NCBI GenBank assembly: GCA_943913645.1
Contig: CALTYZ010000011.1
Coordinates: 17,868 to 81,867, forward strand
Direction: 5' to 3'
DNA from: an uncultured Corynebacterium sp.
GTDB taxonomy: Bacteria; Actinomycetota; Actinomycetes; Mycobacteriales; Mycobacteriaceae
DNA length: 64,000 nt
A program made the translations under genes and the position numbers. The notes under the pieces were generated by a model that searched no databases, was not told where the DNA came from, and worked only from the letters and a program-made list of their open reading frames with translations. This document shows positions 8,133 to 17,053 of this stretch, piece after piece (the stretch's first letter is position 1; each line of letters opens with the position of its first letter).

Positions 8133-8153
8133 TGCGGATCCTTCCGGTAGATC

Positions 8154-9167
8154 TCAGTTGACATGGGACTGAATTCCGTTGTTTTGCGGGTGGGTGGTCG
8201 TCTCACGCACCGGAGCTGGCTTCTGCCCGGCCATTCGGCTGTGCTTGCATCCTTCCATAACCCAGCTGATGAAACGAGTTGAGCACAGCACCCAATGCGC
8301 AACCAGCAGTGCGGGCACACTAAGCGCGACATGATCGAGCCATTGTGAACCATTGACTAATGCGACCTGGTGCCCGCCCATGCTCACGGTGCCAGTTGGG
8401 AATGTGCACGCCCACCAAGCAGGCGAGTAGGCCACCCACCGCGCAACATTGGGGTAAAACACGACCATCGCATATACCGCCAGCGGAATGGCGAGCGTGA
8501 GTGCAACATAGCCGTAGTACACCGAAAACGTGCCGGGATACAAAATCTGTATAGCGGTCGTGGATTGGCCGACAACACCGAGCGGCACCCAAGCTGTCGC
8601 CGACTTCGCACCGCTGAGGTCGACGTTGCCGTGCCATGCCGACCAGTACACACGAACAAACGTTGGCACTGCCGTTGCAAGCGACATGATGAACAAGCCC
8701 GTGCCCAGCAGGTGGTACACACTTCCGTAATCACGCGCAAGCCAGCCTGCCACAGATGCAGAGATCATCGGCCCGACCAGCGGCAGCCCCCAGGTGAATT
8801 TCGGCGGTCCAACAAAGCGAGTCAGTTGCATTGCCCACGCGAGCACCGTTACCGGCCCACCGACCCAGAAACCGACCAGGCGAAACACGCCGCTATCGGT
8901 CAGACCGGATAACGCGGCACCCAGCGCCAGGATGCCGATGAAGAACATGGACCACTCAGGCATGGTTGCCCGCTCAATTCTGGGCTGGCGATAGCGCACA
9001 AACCCTACTGTGAGCACGATAAATATCGCGCACGAAAGGGCAGTGAAAACGCTTGCCGCAACTGTCATGTCCTCTTCTACAAGCAGGCGAGCAACAATTG
9101 AGGTGCCCATGAGGCTGCCACCCCATGCCGGGCCTGGTGGGGGCAATTCGCGAACACTCTCCATCAC
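8154..9167 (-). CDS. TDT family (TehA/Mae1/SLAC1-like) transporter
   Basis: This is a roughly 337-residue polytopic protein with about ten membrane helices. The segment PAWWACTFPTGTVSMGG near residue 280 matches the conserved WW-x-FP-G motif of the tellurite-resistance/dicarboxylate transporter family. Substrates in the family include C4-dicarboxylates, sulfite and anions; nothing here decides which. I chose the GTG at 9167, 7 nt after a -10-like TACCAT, because the family core begins almost at once (PPPGPAWGGSLMGTSIVARLL). A GTG at 9215 would add 16 residues. Confidence 0.8.
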   Translation of the reverse strand: MMESVRELPPPGPAWGGSLMGTSIVARLLVEEDMTVAASVFTALSCAIFIVLTVGFVRYRQPRIERATMPEWSMFFIGILALGAALSGLTDSGVFRLVGFWVGGPVTVLAWAMQLTRFVGPPKFTWGLPLVGPMISASVAGWLARDYGSVYHLLGTGLFIMSLATAVPTFVRVYWSAWHGNVDLSGAKSATAWVPLGVVGQSTTAIQILYPGTFSVYYGYVALTLAIPLAVYAMVVFYPNVARWVAYSPAWWACTFPTGTVSMGGHQVALVNGSQWLDHVALSVPALLVAHWVLCSTRFISWVMEGCKHSRMAGQKPAPVRETTTHPQNNGIQSHVN

Positions 9168-9375
9168 GCCCGATATGGTACTTTCTTTCGCGCTGAGGCC
9201 TGAAATGCGCTGCACTCACGTACTTTTCAGAGTCTCTCGAGCGAGCTGAGTACCGGCTTTATCCGTCGGGGGCAGCGTGTTGCATGTGCAGAAGATCTGA
9301 GACGAAGTGCTCCTGGAGGTATTCACGTAGAGATGGCAGCACGAAGTCGGCGGTTCCGCGATCCGCTGAGGCCGC

Positions 9376-10812
9376 CTAGCAGTCGAAGTACAACTCGAAC
9401 TCCAGCGGTGTCGGTCGCAGCCGGGCGGGGGTGATTTCATTGTCGACCTTGAGGCGAATATAGGCCTCAATGAGGTCATCTGTAAACACATCACCCTCAG
9501 TGAGGAAATCGTGGTCTTCTTCCAAGGCAGCAAGAGAGGCAGCAAGTGAGGTCGGGGCCTGCGGGATACCCTTCGCTTCCTCTGGCGGCAACTCATAGAG
9601 GTCTTTATCCACCGGGGCGTGCGGCTCGATGCGGTTTTTGATGCCGTCAAGCCCAGCAAGCATCATCGCGGCGAACCCCAGGTAGGGGTTGCCTGACGGG
9701 TCGGGCGCGCGGAACTCGATACGCTTCGCCTTCGGGTTGGTGCCGGTGATCGGGATACGGATGGCGGCAGAACGGTTGCGTTGGGAATACACCAGGTTGA
9801 TCGGCGCCTCGAACCCAGGGACCAGTCGGTGGTATGAGTTCAGCGTCGGGTTGGTGAATGCGAGTACCGCGCCGGCATGCTCGAGGATGCCGCCGATGTA
9901 CCAGCGTGCAATATCGGACAACCCGCCGTAGCCCGATTCGTCATAAAACAGCGGCTCTCCATCCTTCCACAGCGATTGGTGGGCGTGCATACCGGAGCCG
10001 TTATCACCCGCGAGCGGTTTCGGCATGAAGGTCGCAGTCTTGCCGTACTGGGTGGCGGTATTTTTCACGATGTACTTGAAGTCCTGCAGGTCATCGGCCG
10101 CGTGCAGGAGGGTATTGAAGCGGTAGTTGATCTCCTGCTGTCCGCCGCCGCCGACTTCGCGGTGGAAGCGCTCGACGATAAAGCCCGCATCAGCCAGGTT
10201 GCGCACCATTGCGTCGCGCACCTCACTTGTTTTGTCGTGCGGGGGCACCGGGAAATATCCGCCTTTGAAGCGGTTTTTATACCCCAGGTTGGGTGCGCCG
10301 TCAGCTTCAACCTCGTTGCCGCGGTTCCACCAGCCTTCTTCCGCATCCACCTCGTAGAAAGCGTGGTTTCCTTCAACCTCGTAGCGCACACTGTCAAACA
10401 GGTAAAACTCTGCTTCTGCACCGAAGCTGCACGTGTCGGCGATGCCGGTGGATGCGAGGTATTCCTCCGCCTTGCGCGCAATGTTGCGCGGGTCGCGTGA
10501 GAACGCTTCGTGGGTGAAGGGGTCGTTGACAAAAAACTTGACGTTGAGCGTTTTCGCAGTGCGGAAGGGGTCGAGCTTTGCAGTCGCCAGATCGGGAATC
10601 AACGTCATGTCTGATTCCTCAATGGTGGTGAACCCGCGGATAGAGGAACCGTCGAATGCGAGGCCTTCTTCCATGACATCGCTATCAAACATGGTGGCAG
10701 GAATGGAGAAGTGGTGCTCAATGCCTGGCAGGTCGGTGAACCGCACATCAATGAACTCCACGCCTTCGTCGGCGATGAATGATTGCACATCTTCGATGTT
10801 GTCGAAGGCCAC
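9376..10812 (-). CDS. glnA: Glutamine synthetase, type I
   Basis: This enzyme makes glutamine from glutamate, ammonia and ATP; 12 subunits form the active enzyme. The 478-aa product has the usual length. The DGSSIRGF loop, the [18 protein letters not shown] metal/ATP site and NRSAAIRIP are all intact. Tyr406 in [10 protein letters not shown] is the adenylylation site used by GlnE, whose gene starts the window. The start is GTG at 10812 with a perfectly placed AAAGGAG. An upstream TAGGAT (rc of 10850-10855) could be the -10. The divergent RDD gene shares the 86-bp intergenic region. Confidence 0.97.
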   Translation of the reverse strand: MAFDNIEDVQSFIADEGVEFIDVRFTDLPGIEHHFSIPATMFDSDVMEEGLAFDGSSIRGFTTIEESDMTLIPDLATAKLDPFRTAKTLNVKFFVNDPFTHEAFSRDPRNIARKAEEYLASTGIADTCSFGAEAEFYLFDSVRYEVEGNHAFYEVDAEEGWWNRGNEVEADGAPNLGYKNRFKGGYFPVPPHDKTSEVRDAMVRNLADAGFIVERFHREVGGGGQQEINYRFNTLLHAADDLQDFKYIVKNTATQYGKTATFMPKPLAGDNGSGMHAHQSLWKDGEPLFYDESGYGGLSDIARWYIGGILEHAGAVLAFTNPTLNSYHRLVPGFEAPINLVYSQRNRSAAIRIPITGTNPKAKRIEFRAPDPSGNPYLGFAAMMLAGLDGIKNRIEPHAPVDKDLYELPPEEAKGIPQAPTSLAASLAALEEDHDFLTEGDVFTDDLIEAYIRLKVDNEITPARLRPTPLEFELYFDC

Positions 10813-10885
10813 GGAAAATCTCCTTTGAAGCGAAAGCAGGAACGGGACAATCCTAACCGCAATGAGGTCATGGCGTCCCCAGCGC

Positions 10886-10891
10886 TAGTGT
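10886..10891 (+). promoter_or_regulatory. -10 box of a probable leaderless promoter (RDD gene)
   Basis: TAGTGT lies 7 nt before the ATG at 10899, without a Shine-Dalgarno. Confidence 0.5.
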
Positions 10892-10898
10892 GTTAATC

Positions 10899-11390
10899 AT
10901 GGCTGAGCAAAAAAAGAGCAGCTGGCGCGACGGCCCGGAGATTCCCAAGCAATTCGCCGCCGGCGACGCAACCGCGCCCTACCCGGGCGAGTTCTACCCG
11001 GGCGAGTTGCTTGGCATGCCACCTGAAGGTCCTGGTGCCCAGGCATCAGTTGCCCGCCGGATGGGTGCGGTGGTGATTGATTGGCTGATCTGTTTGGCTG
11101 CGGCGGCCATGATCACCGCCAACACTGATGCACTTGGCGATACTGCCACACTGACGTATCTGCTCTGGTTATTGCTCGGCATCCTCAGTGGCTGGCTGTT
11201 TGCCCGCACACCCGGCATGATGATGCTTGGCATGGGTGTGGCGCGCATCGATGCGCAAGCCCCCGTCGGGTTGTGGCGTGCCGCGGTGCGCACAATCCTC
11301 ACCGGGTTCATCCTGCCTGCCGCACTCGTCGATGCGGACGGCCGCGGCATGCACGACCGAGCGACGAACACGACCGTGGTGCGTGTCTAA
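10899..11390 (+). CDS. RDD family membrane protein
   Basis: This 163-aa product begins with about 50 hydrophilic residues containing a repeated YPGEFYPGE motif. The RDD domain follows: RRMGAVVIDWLICLAAAAMI carries the Arg and Asp that name the family, and LFARTPGMMMLGMGVARID is the second conserved segment. Three helices are visible. The function of most RDD proteins is unknown. The ATG at 10899 is preferred over the GTG at 10890 because of the leaderless spacing. It is divergent from glnA, which in actinobacterial genomes often has an RDD neighbour. Confidence 0.88.
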   Translation: MAEQKKSSWRDGPEIPKQFAAGDATAPYPGEFYPGELLGMPPEGPGAQASVARRMGAVVIDWLICLAAAAMITANTDALGDTATLTYLLWLLLGILSGWLFARTPGMMMLGMGVARIDAQAPVGLWRAAVRTILTGFILPAALVDADGRGMHDRATNTTVVRV

Positions 11391-11417
11391 CTCGAATACA
11401 CACGTCGTCACGAGCTA

Positions 11418-12722
11418 TCACGCCGGTGGGGTGCCGTCGAGTTCCTTATTGAATTCGATGTGGTGGGCGAACGCCCACGCGCGATCAGTCAGCACCCGGG
11501 CAACGATGAGCCCAGCGCCAATGAACACCACCGACATGGTGACGTCGGTAAACGCGTAGAGCGCTTCCGGGGTGTCGCCCTGCGCGAAGTTGTGCACCGC
11601 CAAATAGATCATCGTACCGGGGATCATCACCACCGACGCTGGAATCGTCACCGTCACCCGCGGCACGCGAGCGTATTTGCCCAGCTGGCTGCCCACAACT
11701 CCGATGAACAGCGCAGCTAAAAACGCCGCCAGAAACGAGCGAACATTCCACGTCAACAGTGCGAGGCGTCCAAGGTTTGCCACCAGACCCACCATCGCCG
11801 CCACCAGCGCCATCCGCCGCGACGCGTTGAACAACAGCGCAAAACACCCAACGGCGACAAAGCTGGCGATTGCCCCGGCGAGGAAATACTCCCAGCTCGC
11901 ATCATGGGCGGGCGGCTCAGCCTGCGGAGTGCCGGAAAGCATCGCAACCACCGAGACAGTCAGCATGATCACCGTGATGATCTCAATGGCAAAAAACAAG
12001 CGGGGGATGCCGGCGGTGAAATCGAAGCGAGACAGATCAACAAACGAGGAGAACAGCGGAAACCCCGGGATGAGAAACAACACCGAGGCGATGAAACCAG
12101 CCGAGATATCCGCACCGTGGGGCAGCAGGTATGCCACAAGCAAGTAGCTTGAAGACGCCACCAACGCCGATACCCCCGTCATTGCCAACGCATTGAAGTC
12201 AACGTCGTGAAGCTTGACCCGAACGAACTGGCCAATGGCAGCCGAGATGAACACGAGCACCGCCGCGAGGTAGCCAAACTGGTTGAGCACCGCAAAACCC
12301 GCGCACGCCAGACCGGCCGCCAATGAGGAGACCCCGATGCTCCAGCGAGGCGTGGGGATACGCTCGATCTCATCAAGAACTGCGGTGATTTCTTCTGCCG
12401 TGCGGTAGCTGCGCAGCAAGGTGTGGGCCGCGGAGTCGAGTGCCTCTATGCGTGAGGCGTTGACCCCCGGCAGGGGCACATCTGCCACCACGGTGCGAAA
12501 CCCTTCACCGTGGTGAAATGTGCAGCTAATGGTGTTGAATCCAACCAGCACGTCGGCATCGTCAAAGCCGAGCGAGCGTGCGCAACGCTTCACTGCGCGG
12601 ATAACGCGGTAGCCAGAGGCACCGGCGGACAACATGAGCATGCCGAAGCGCAGCGCCGTGCTCGCCTCGGCGGCGAACTTTGCATGGCCAGCAGGCGTTG
12701 CTGGCGAAACACTGTCAGACAC
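11418..12722 (-). CDS. ThrE-like threonine/serine exporter family protein
   Basis: This 434-aa membrane protein has the two-part architecture of the family. An N-terminal soluble/DUF1212-type region (residues 1-130) contains LMLSAGASGYRVIRAVKRCARSLG, and about ten helices follow. The motif FLIPGFPLFSSFVDLSRFDFTAGIPRLFFA and a second VMIPGTMIYLA loop near the C-terminus are the conserved PG-P signatures. Characterised ThrE exports threonine and serine; substrate here is inferred. The GTG start lies 8 nt after TAGACT (leaderless). It is convergent with the RDD gene, 28 bp away. Confidence 0.88.
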   Translation of the reverse strand: MSDSVSPATPAGHAKFAAEASTALRFGMLMLSAGASGYRVIRAVKRCARSLGFDDADVLVGFNTISCTFHHGEGFRTVVADVPLPGVNASRIEALDSAAHTLLRSYRTAEEITAVLDEIERIPTPRWSIGVSSLAAGLACAGFAVLNQFGYLAAVLVFISAAIGQFVRVKLHDVDFNALAMTGVSALVASSSYLLVAYLLPHGADISAGFIASVLFLIPGFPLFSSFVDLSRFDFTAGIPRLFFAIEIITVIMLTVSVVAMLSGTPQAEPPAHDASWEYFLAGAIASFVAVGCFALLFNASRRMALVAAMVGLVANLGRLALLTWNVRSFLAAFLAALFIGVVGSQLGKYARVPRVTVTIPASVVMIPGTMIYLAVHNFAQGDTPEALYAFTDVTMSVVFIGAGLIVARVLTDRAWAFAHHIEFNKELDGTPPA

Positions 12723-12730
12723 AACAGTTC

Positions 12731-12736
12731 AGTCTA
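12731..12736 (-). promoter_or_regulatory. -10 box of a probable leaderless promoter (ThrE-like gene)
   Basis: TAGACT on the minus strand, 8 nt before the GTG at 12722. Confidence 0.5.
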
Positions 12737-12783
12737 TGACTGCGCACGCATACATGCATCGCAGGAGGGTAAAGCGCGAAACC

Positions 12784-13578
12784 TTACTTTCCTTGGCGCT
12801 GCTGCGCGCGACGCATCCGCCGGTTCATGCCCGCCATGTTCTGCGCGCCCTTCGGCATCGGTCCGCCCGGCAAACCCGGCATCTGCCCACCGCGGGCGCG
12901 CGCATCCATGGCATCGAGTTTGGTGCTGAGGTTGTACACCTCATCCTTCTGGTAGTTCTTCGGCAACTTCAGCAAGTGCTTCTGCAAATCACGCACCCGC
13001 ACCTGGCCTTCGCCCTCACCGGCATACACCTCGTAGATAGGCACGCCAGCCAACAAGCGGTCAACCCGCTTGTGTTCTTTGGCCATCAGCGACTTCACCC
13101 GCGTCGGGTCGCCTTCAGCCACCAGCACCACACCCGGGTTGCCCACCACGCGGTGCACGGTATCCATATTGGTGTTGGCCTGCACACCGGTTTTCGTAAT
13201 CCAGACAATGCCCAAGGTGTTCTTCATATTCTCCAGCGTCCAGCCCGCAGCGCCGGGAGTATCACCCACCTCGTCATACATGGAGCGCTCAAGGCGGCGT
13301 GAGAAGATCCACATGGCCAACACGGCACCCAGCATCAGCCCGAGCACGAGCATGAACCACTGGCCGCGCCACAGCAAACCGATGAGGAAGAACACCAACC
13401 CCATACCCAGCACGGATGCCACCATGTATGGGATCAGCTTCTTGTCACGCTTGCGCTGAAGGTTGAACGCCTCGCGGATTTGCCCGCGGGTCGCTTTCCC
13501 CTTGGCGCGTTTCGCGGCGCGCTGCTCTTTCTTCGCGGCCTTTCGCGCCGCCTTGGCTGCTTTGTCGTCTTGGGCCAT
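12784..13578 (-). CDS. DUF4191 membrane protein
   Basis: This 264-aa protein matches the actinobacterial DUF4191 family that regularly sits beside lipA. It has a very basic N-terminus (AKAARKAAKKEQRAAKRAKGKATRGQ), two adjacent membrane helices at about residues 50-67 and 74-91, a cytosolic middle domain and a Met/Gly/Pro/Arg-rich tail (NRRMRRAQQRQGK). Function is unknown. The ATG lies 8 nt after TAAGGT. It is 27 bp downstream of lipA on the same strand. Confidence 0.88.
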   Translation of the reverse strand: MAQDDKAAKAARKAAKKEQRAAKRAKGKATRGQIREAFNLQRKRDKKLIPYMVASVLGMGLVFFLIGLLWRGQWFMLVLGLMLGAVLAMWIFSRRLERSMYDEVGDTPGAAGWTLENMKNTLGIVWITKTGVQANTNMDTVHRVVGNPGVVLVAEGDPTRVKSLMAKEHKRVDRLLAGVPIYEVYAGEGEGQVRVRDLQKHLLKLPKNYQKDEVYNLSTKLDAMDARARGGQMPGLPGGPMPKGAQNMAGMNRRMRRAQQRQGK

Positions 13579-13586
13579 GTGCGTTT

Positions 13587-13592
13587 ACCTTA
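13587..13592 (-). promoter_or_regulatory. -10 box of a probable leaderless promoter (DUF4191 gene)
   Basis: TAAGGT on the minus strand, 8 nt before the ATG at 13578. Confidence 0.45.
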
Positions 13593-13605
13593 GTTGCCTT
13601 GCGCG

Positions 13606-14658
13606 CTAGCTGGTGACTGTGCTGGCCACCGGGTGTTCTTCACTCTCGCCGTACTTTGTCAGCAAGGTGGATGCCTCCTGGGCAGTGTCACCCTGCGATG
13701 TTTGCGCCAAGTGCTTGAGATTGTCAGGCAGCGCCCGCCCGTGGTGGGCCATTGCCTCCACGTAGAGCTTGCCGGCACGGTAGGACGAGCGCACCAACGG
13801 GCCGGACATCACCGCAGCAAAACCCATCTCGTAGGCGGCGTCGCGGTATTCGATGAACTCTTCCGGCTTCACCCACCGCTCAATCGGGTGGTACATCGGC
13901 CCCGGGCGCAGATACTGGGTGATCGTGATGATGTCAGTGCCCGCATCCACCAGGTCGTGCAATGCCTGCATGACCTCCTCAGGTGTTTCACCCATGCCCA
14001 GAATCAGGTTGGATTTGGTGATCAAACCAAAATCGCGCGCCTGCCGGATCACATCGAGTGAACGCTCATAGCGGAAAGCGGGGCGGATGCGTTTGAAAAT
14101 CCGCGGCACCGTTTCAACGTTATGGGCAAACACCTCGGGCCGAGCCTCAAACACCTCCTGGAGCAGGTCCGGTTTGCCGGAGAAATCAGGGGTGAGGTTT
14201 TCTACACCGGTGTGCGGGTTGAGCTCGTGGATCTTGCGCACAACCTCGGCGTAGAGCCAAGCCCCCTCATCTGCTAAATCATCGCGGGTAACACCAGTGA
14301 TGGTGGAGTAGTTCAGGTTCATCTCCCGCACTGACTCGGCCACCCGCAGTGGTTCACCGCGGTCCAGTGGCTCCGGTTTCGCCGAGTTGATTTGGCAAAA
14401 ATCGCAGCGCCGGGAGCAGTTCGCCCCACCGATGAGAAATGTCGCCTCGCGCGATTCCCAACACTCATGAATGTTGGGACATCCCGCCTCCTGGCACACC
14501 GTGTGCAGAGAGGCCCCTTTGACCTTGTGCTTCATGTCCTCATACTCAGGACCTGTTTTCACGGCGTTGCGGATCCACCGCGGTTTCGATTCGATCGGTG
14601 TCTGCGCATTACGTTTTTCAATTCGCAGGAGTTTGCGGCCTTCAGGTGCTACAGTCAC
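13606..14658 (-). CDS. lipA: Lipoyl synthase
   Basis: LipA is a radical-SAM enzyme that inserts two sulfurs into protein-bound octanoyl groups to give lipoyl groups. Both cluster motifs are intact: the auxiliary-cluster set Cys55/Cys60/Cys66 ([12 protein letters not shown]) and the radical-SAM CX3CX2C set Cys81/Cys85/Cys88. The 350-aa length is normal. The GTG start lies 7 nt after TACGGT, so it may have its own leaderless message although lipB ends only 19 bp upstream. The lipoyl proteins it serves (GcvH and the E2) are encoded on the same strand just upstream. Confidence 0.97.
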   Translation of the reverse strand: MTVAPEGRKLLRIEKRNAQTPIESKPRWIRNAVKTGPEYEDMKHKVKGASLHTVCQEAGCPNIHECWESREATFLIGGANCSRRCDFCQINSAKPEPLDRGEPLRVAESVREMNLNYSTITGVTRDDLADEGAWLYAEVVRKIHELNPHTGVENLTPDFSGKPDLLQEVFEARPEVFAHNVETVPRIFKRIRPAFRYERSLDVIRQARDFGLITKSNLILGMGETPEEVMQALHDLVDAGTDIITITQYLRPGPMYHPIERWVKPEEFIEYRDAAYEMGFAAVMSGPLVRSSYRAGKLYVEAMAHHGRALPDNLKHLAQTSQGDTAQEASTLLTKYGESEEHPVASTVTS

Positions 14659-14665
14659 GCCCCCT

Positions 14666-14671
14666 ACCGTA
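14666..14671 (-). promoter_or_regulatory. -10 box of a probable leaderless lipA promoter
   Basis: TACGGT on the minus strand, 7 nt before the GTG at 14658. It lies very near the end of lipB. Confidence 0.45.
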
Positions 14672-14677
14672 ACAGAG

Positions 14678-15463
14678 TTATTTGGGGCGTTTGCTCACGC
14701 TTTTTGACGGATCCGGTGCCGAGCCGAAACTATGGTCCGCCACCACTAATTGTCCTGCCAGGGCGCGCAAGAGTGCGTCGATAAGCGGTGGCGTCATGTG
14801 TGCAGGTGTGATGTCTTCGCCGAGTTCGAGACTCATCGTGGTGACATCAGCGTCATCAATGCCGCAGGCAACAATGTGGCCGTAATGCTCAAGCGTGTTG
14901 TTGCAGTTGAGACTTAACCCGTGCATGGTTACCCCGCGGGTGATGCGAATTCCCAATGCTGCGACCTTCCGGTCGCGAGTCGAAGCCGCGTCGCTGGCAG
15001 CTTTGGTCGTGGCCGGTATCCACACCCCGGAGCGGCCATCGATACGTCCGGCCGTGGTCACCCCGGCGCGGCGCACCGTCTCAATGATTGCCTCTTCCAG
15101 GCGGCGTACATAGTCGACCACATCAACCGGGTCAGCGAGTTTCACAATCGGGTAGACCACCAGTTGGCCTTCCCCGTGCCAGGTAATTCGCCCGCCCCGG
15201 TCGACCCCAATGACGGGCACCGGGTAGGAAGGATCCGGCATGTCTTCTGGCTGGGTGCGTTTGCCCGCTGTGAACGTTGAGGGGTGTTCGAGCACCAGGA
15301 TCGTGTCGCCGATCTCATCGGCGGCGCGTTGTTTCGCCAGCTGCGCCTGTATATCCCAGGCTCGCTGGTAGTCAACCACACCGAGTTCACGCACCTCCAC
15401 GGCAGCCGTTGAGGCGCGGATGGATTGGTCGGCGGGGAAAAACGGGTCGCGCGGGGCTGTCAT
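14678..15463 (-). CDS. lipB: Octanoyltransferase
   Basis: LipB moves an octanoyl group from acyl carrier protein to the lipoyl domains of apo-enzymes, the step before LipA. The catalytic pair is visible: Lys166 (DRKVAALG) and Cys200 ([10 protein letters not shown]), 34 residues apart as in the family. The [17 protein letters not shown] segment is the substrate-binding motif. Length is 261 aa, with about 20 extra N-terminal residues. The ATG has TATCGT 7 nt upstream. It is separated from gcvH by 106 bp and followed closely by lipA. Confidence 0.96.
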   Translation of the reverse strand: MTAPRDPFFPADQSIRASTAAVEVRELGVVDYQRAWDIQAQLAKQRAADEIGDTILVLEHPSTFTAGKRTQPEDMPDPSYPVPVIGVDRGGRITWHGEGQLVVYPIVKLADPVDVVDYVRRLEEAIIETVRRAGVTTAGRIDGRSGVWIPATTKAASDAASTRDRKVAALGIRITRGVTMHGLSLNCNNTLEHYGHIVACGIDDADVTTMSLELGEDITPAHMTPPLIDALLRALAGQLVVADHSFGSAPDPSKSVSKRPK

Positions 15464-15470
15464 GGGCTCG

Positions 15471-15476
15471 ACGATA
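15471..15476 (-). promoter_or_regulatory. -10 box of a probable leaderless lipB promoter
   Basis: TATCGT on the minus strand, 7 nt before the ATG at 15463. Confidence 0.45.
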
Positions 15477-15569
15477 GTCCCTTACCGGAATCGCTGTTTG
15501 CCGCTATCGGACAAACCTGACAGCGGTGAACGCGCCGCAGATCCGTCGGCCACCCGCACCCCGAGTGCA

Positions 15570-15962
15570 CTACGCCTCGACGCCGTTGGCTTTCGCGTAC
15601 TCGGCAGCGGTCATGAGCTCGCCGACGGCGGTGACTTCAACCTCAAACAGCCAGCCTGCCCCGAACGGATCGTTGTTGATCGCCTCGTAGGCACCATCAA
15701 TGGCCTCATTGACGGCGGTGACTGTCCCGGTGACGGGGCAGTAGAGGTCGGAGACGCTCTTCGTGGATTCGATCTCACCGCAGGTCTCACCCGCAGTGAC
15801 GGTGTCACCGACAGCCGGCAACTCGGCGAACACGACCTCTCCAAGCCGGTCAGCTGCCACGTTGGTGATGCCCACGCGCACGGTCGATCCCACCGCGGTA
15901 TCCGGGGTGGCGTTAATCCACTCGTGATCTTCGGAGTAGTAGTAGTCCTGGTTCAAAGCCAT
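15570..15962 (-). CDS. gcvH: Glycine cleavage system H protein
   Basis: GcvH is the lipoyl shuttle of the glycine cleavage complex and carries the aminomethyl group from GcvP to GcvT. The 130-aa protein has the lipoylated Lys68 in GEIESTKSVSDLYCP. The start ATG at 15962 (MALNQDYYYSEDHEW) has AAAGGA 11 nt upstream; an ATG at 15974 would add four residues. A much longer open frame into gcvT is not real. It starts 4 bp after the gcvT stop and is clearly part of the gcvP-gcvT-gcvH operon. Confidence 0.95.
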   Translation of the reverse strand: MALNQDYYYSEDHEWINATPDTAVGSTVRVGITNVAADRLGEVVFAELPAVGDTVTAGETCGEIESTKSVSDLYCPVTGTVTAVNEAIDGAYEAINNDPFGAGWLFEVEVTAVGELMTAAEYAKANGVEA

Positions 15963-15966
15963 GGTG

Positions 15967-17052
15967 TTACGCATCCTTTCGGGAATAGAAGGGTGTTGCA
16001 CTGATGGTAAACGGATATCGGCGCCCACGAATGTCAACCTCGACTTCGGTGCCTTCCTGCGCATGCGCTGGATCGATGTGGGCAAGCGCAATCGGGTGGC
16101 CCAAGCTTGGCGACGGCTGCCCCGATGTCACCACCCCAATCCTTTCCCCACCAGCGATGAAGATCTCCGAACCGGCGCGGGCCGCGCGGCCGCCCGCGGC
16201 ACTGAGCCCGGCGATCACCACCTCCGGCTCACGGCCGGTGAGCGCATCCTTGCCCACAAAGTCTGCGTCTTTTTTCGCAAACGCGCGGCCCATCCCAGCC
16301 TCCACCGGGGTGATGTCGGTGGTCAGCTCGTGGCCGTACAACGGCATAGCGGCCTCAAGGCGCAAGGAGTCCCGCGACGCCAAACCACACGGCGTGCCGC
16401 CACTGATCACCGCATCCCAGACAGCCTGCGCATCATCAAAGCTGCTAAACAACTCAAACCCGTCCTCGCCGGTGTAGCCAGTGCGGGCCACGAACACCTC
16501 AATTGAATCCCCAGCCCCCGCACCCAGATGCATCCACGCGCCTGAGTAATACGCCAACCCATCCGGGTCACTATCCAGCAATGGTTTGAGTACTTCGAGC
16601 GCGCCGGGACCTTGCACTGCTACGAGGGCGTATGACTGGGAGTCATTGGTAAGCGCAACATCAAAGTCGCCCGTGCGCGCCTGGAAGGCCTCCCACACCA
16701 CGTCCGTGTTCGCGGCATTCGGCACCACCAGATAGTCGGTCTCAGAAAGCTTGTAGGTAATGAGGTCGTCGAGGATGCCGCCTTGCTCGTTGACAATCAT
16801 CGAATACTTCGCCTTGCCAACCTTGAGCGCCGACAGGTTGGAAATCAGCGCGTAATCCAAAAACGCGCCAGCATCCGGGCCGGTGACGGTGATTTCACCC
16901 ATATGGGACAGGTCGAAAACACCAACACTGTTGCGCACAGCGCGATGCTCATCGAGTTCATTGGCGTACTTCAGCGGCATCGTCCACCCACCGAAGTCAG
17001 TGAACGTGGCACCTAGCTGCTCGTGAGTTGCATACAGAGGGGTCTGTGGCAT
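15967..17052 (-). CDS. gcvT: Glycine cleavage system T protein (aminomethyltransferase)
   Basis: GcvT transfers the methylene group from the GcvH aminomethyl-lipoyl arm to tetrahydrofolate and releases ammonia. The 361-aa protein has the expected length and motifs: TDFGGWTMPLKY, GVFDLSHMGEITVTGPDA, ARTGYTGEDGFELF and LRLEAAMPLYGHEL. Its ATG lies one base after the gcvP TAA; the ribosome binding site (AGGAAG) is inside the last gcvP codons, indicating coupled translation. Confidence 0.96.
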   Translation of the reverse strand: MPQTPLYATHEQLGATFTDFGGWTMPLKYANELDEHRAVRNSVGVFDLSHMGEITVTGPDAGAFLDYALISNLSALKVGKAKYSMIVNEQGGILDDLITYKLSETDYLVVPNAANTDVVWEAFQARTGDFDVALTNDSQSYALVAVQGPGALEVLKPLLDSDPDGLAYYSGAWMHLGAGAGDSIEVFVARTGYTGEDGFELFSSFDDAQAVWDAVISGGTPCGLASRDSLRLEAAMPLYGHELTTDITPVEAGMGRAFAKKDADFVGKDALTGREPEVVIAGLSAAGGRAARAGSEIFIAGGERIGVVTSGQPSPSLGHPIALAHIDPAHAQEGTEVEVDIRGRRYPFTISATPFYSRKDA

Positions 17053-17053
17053 G

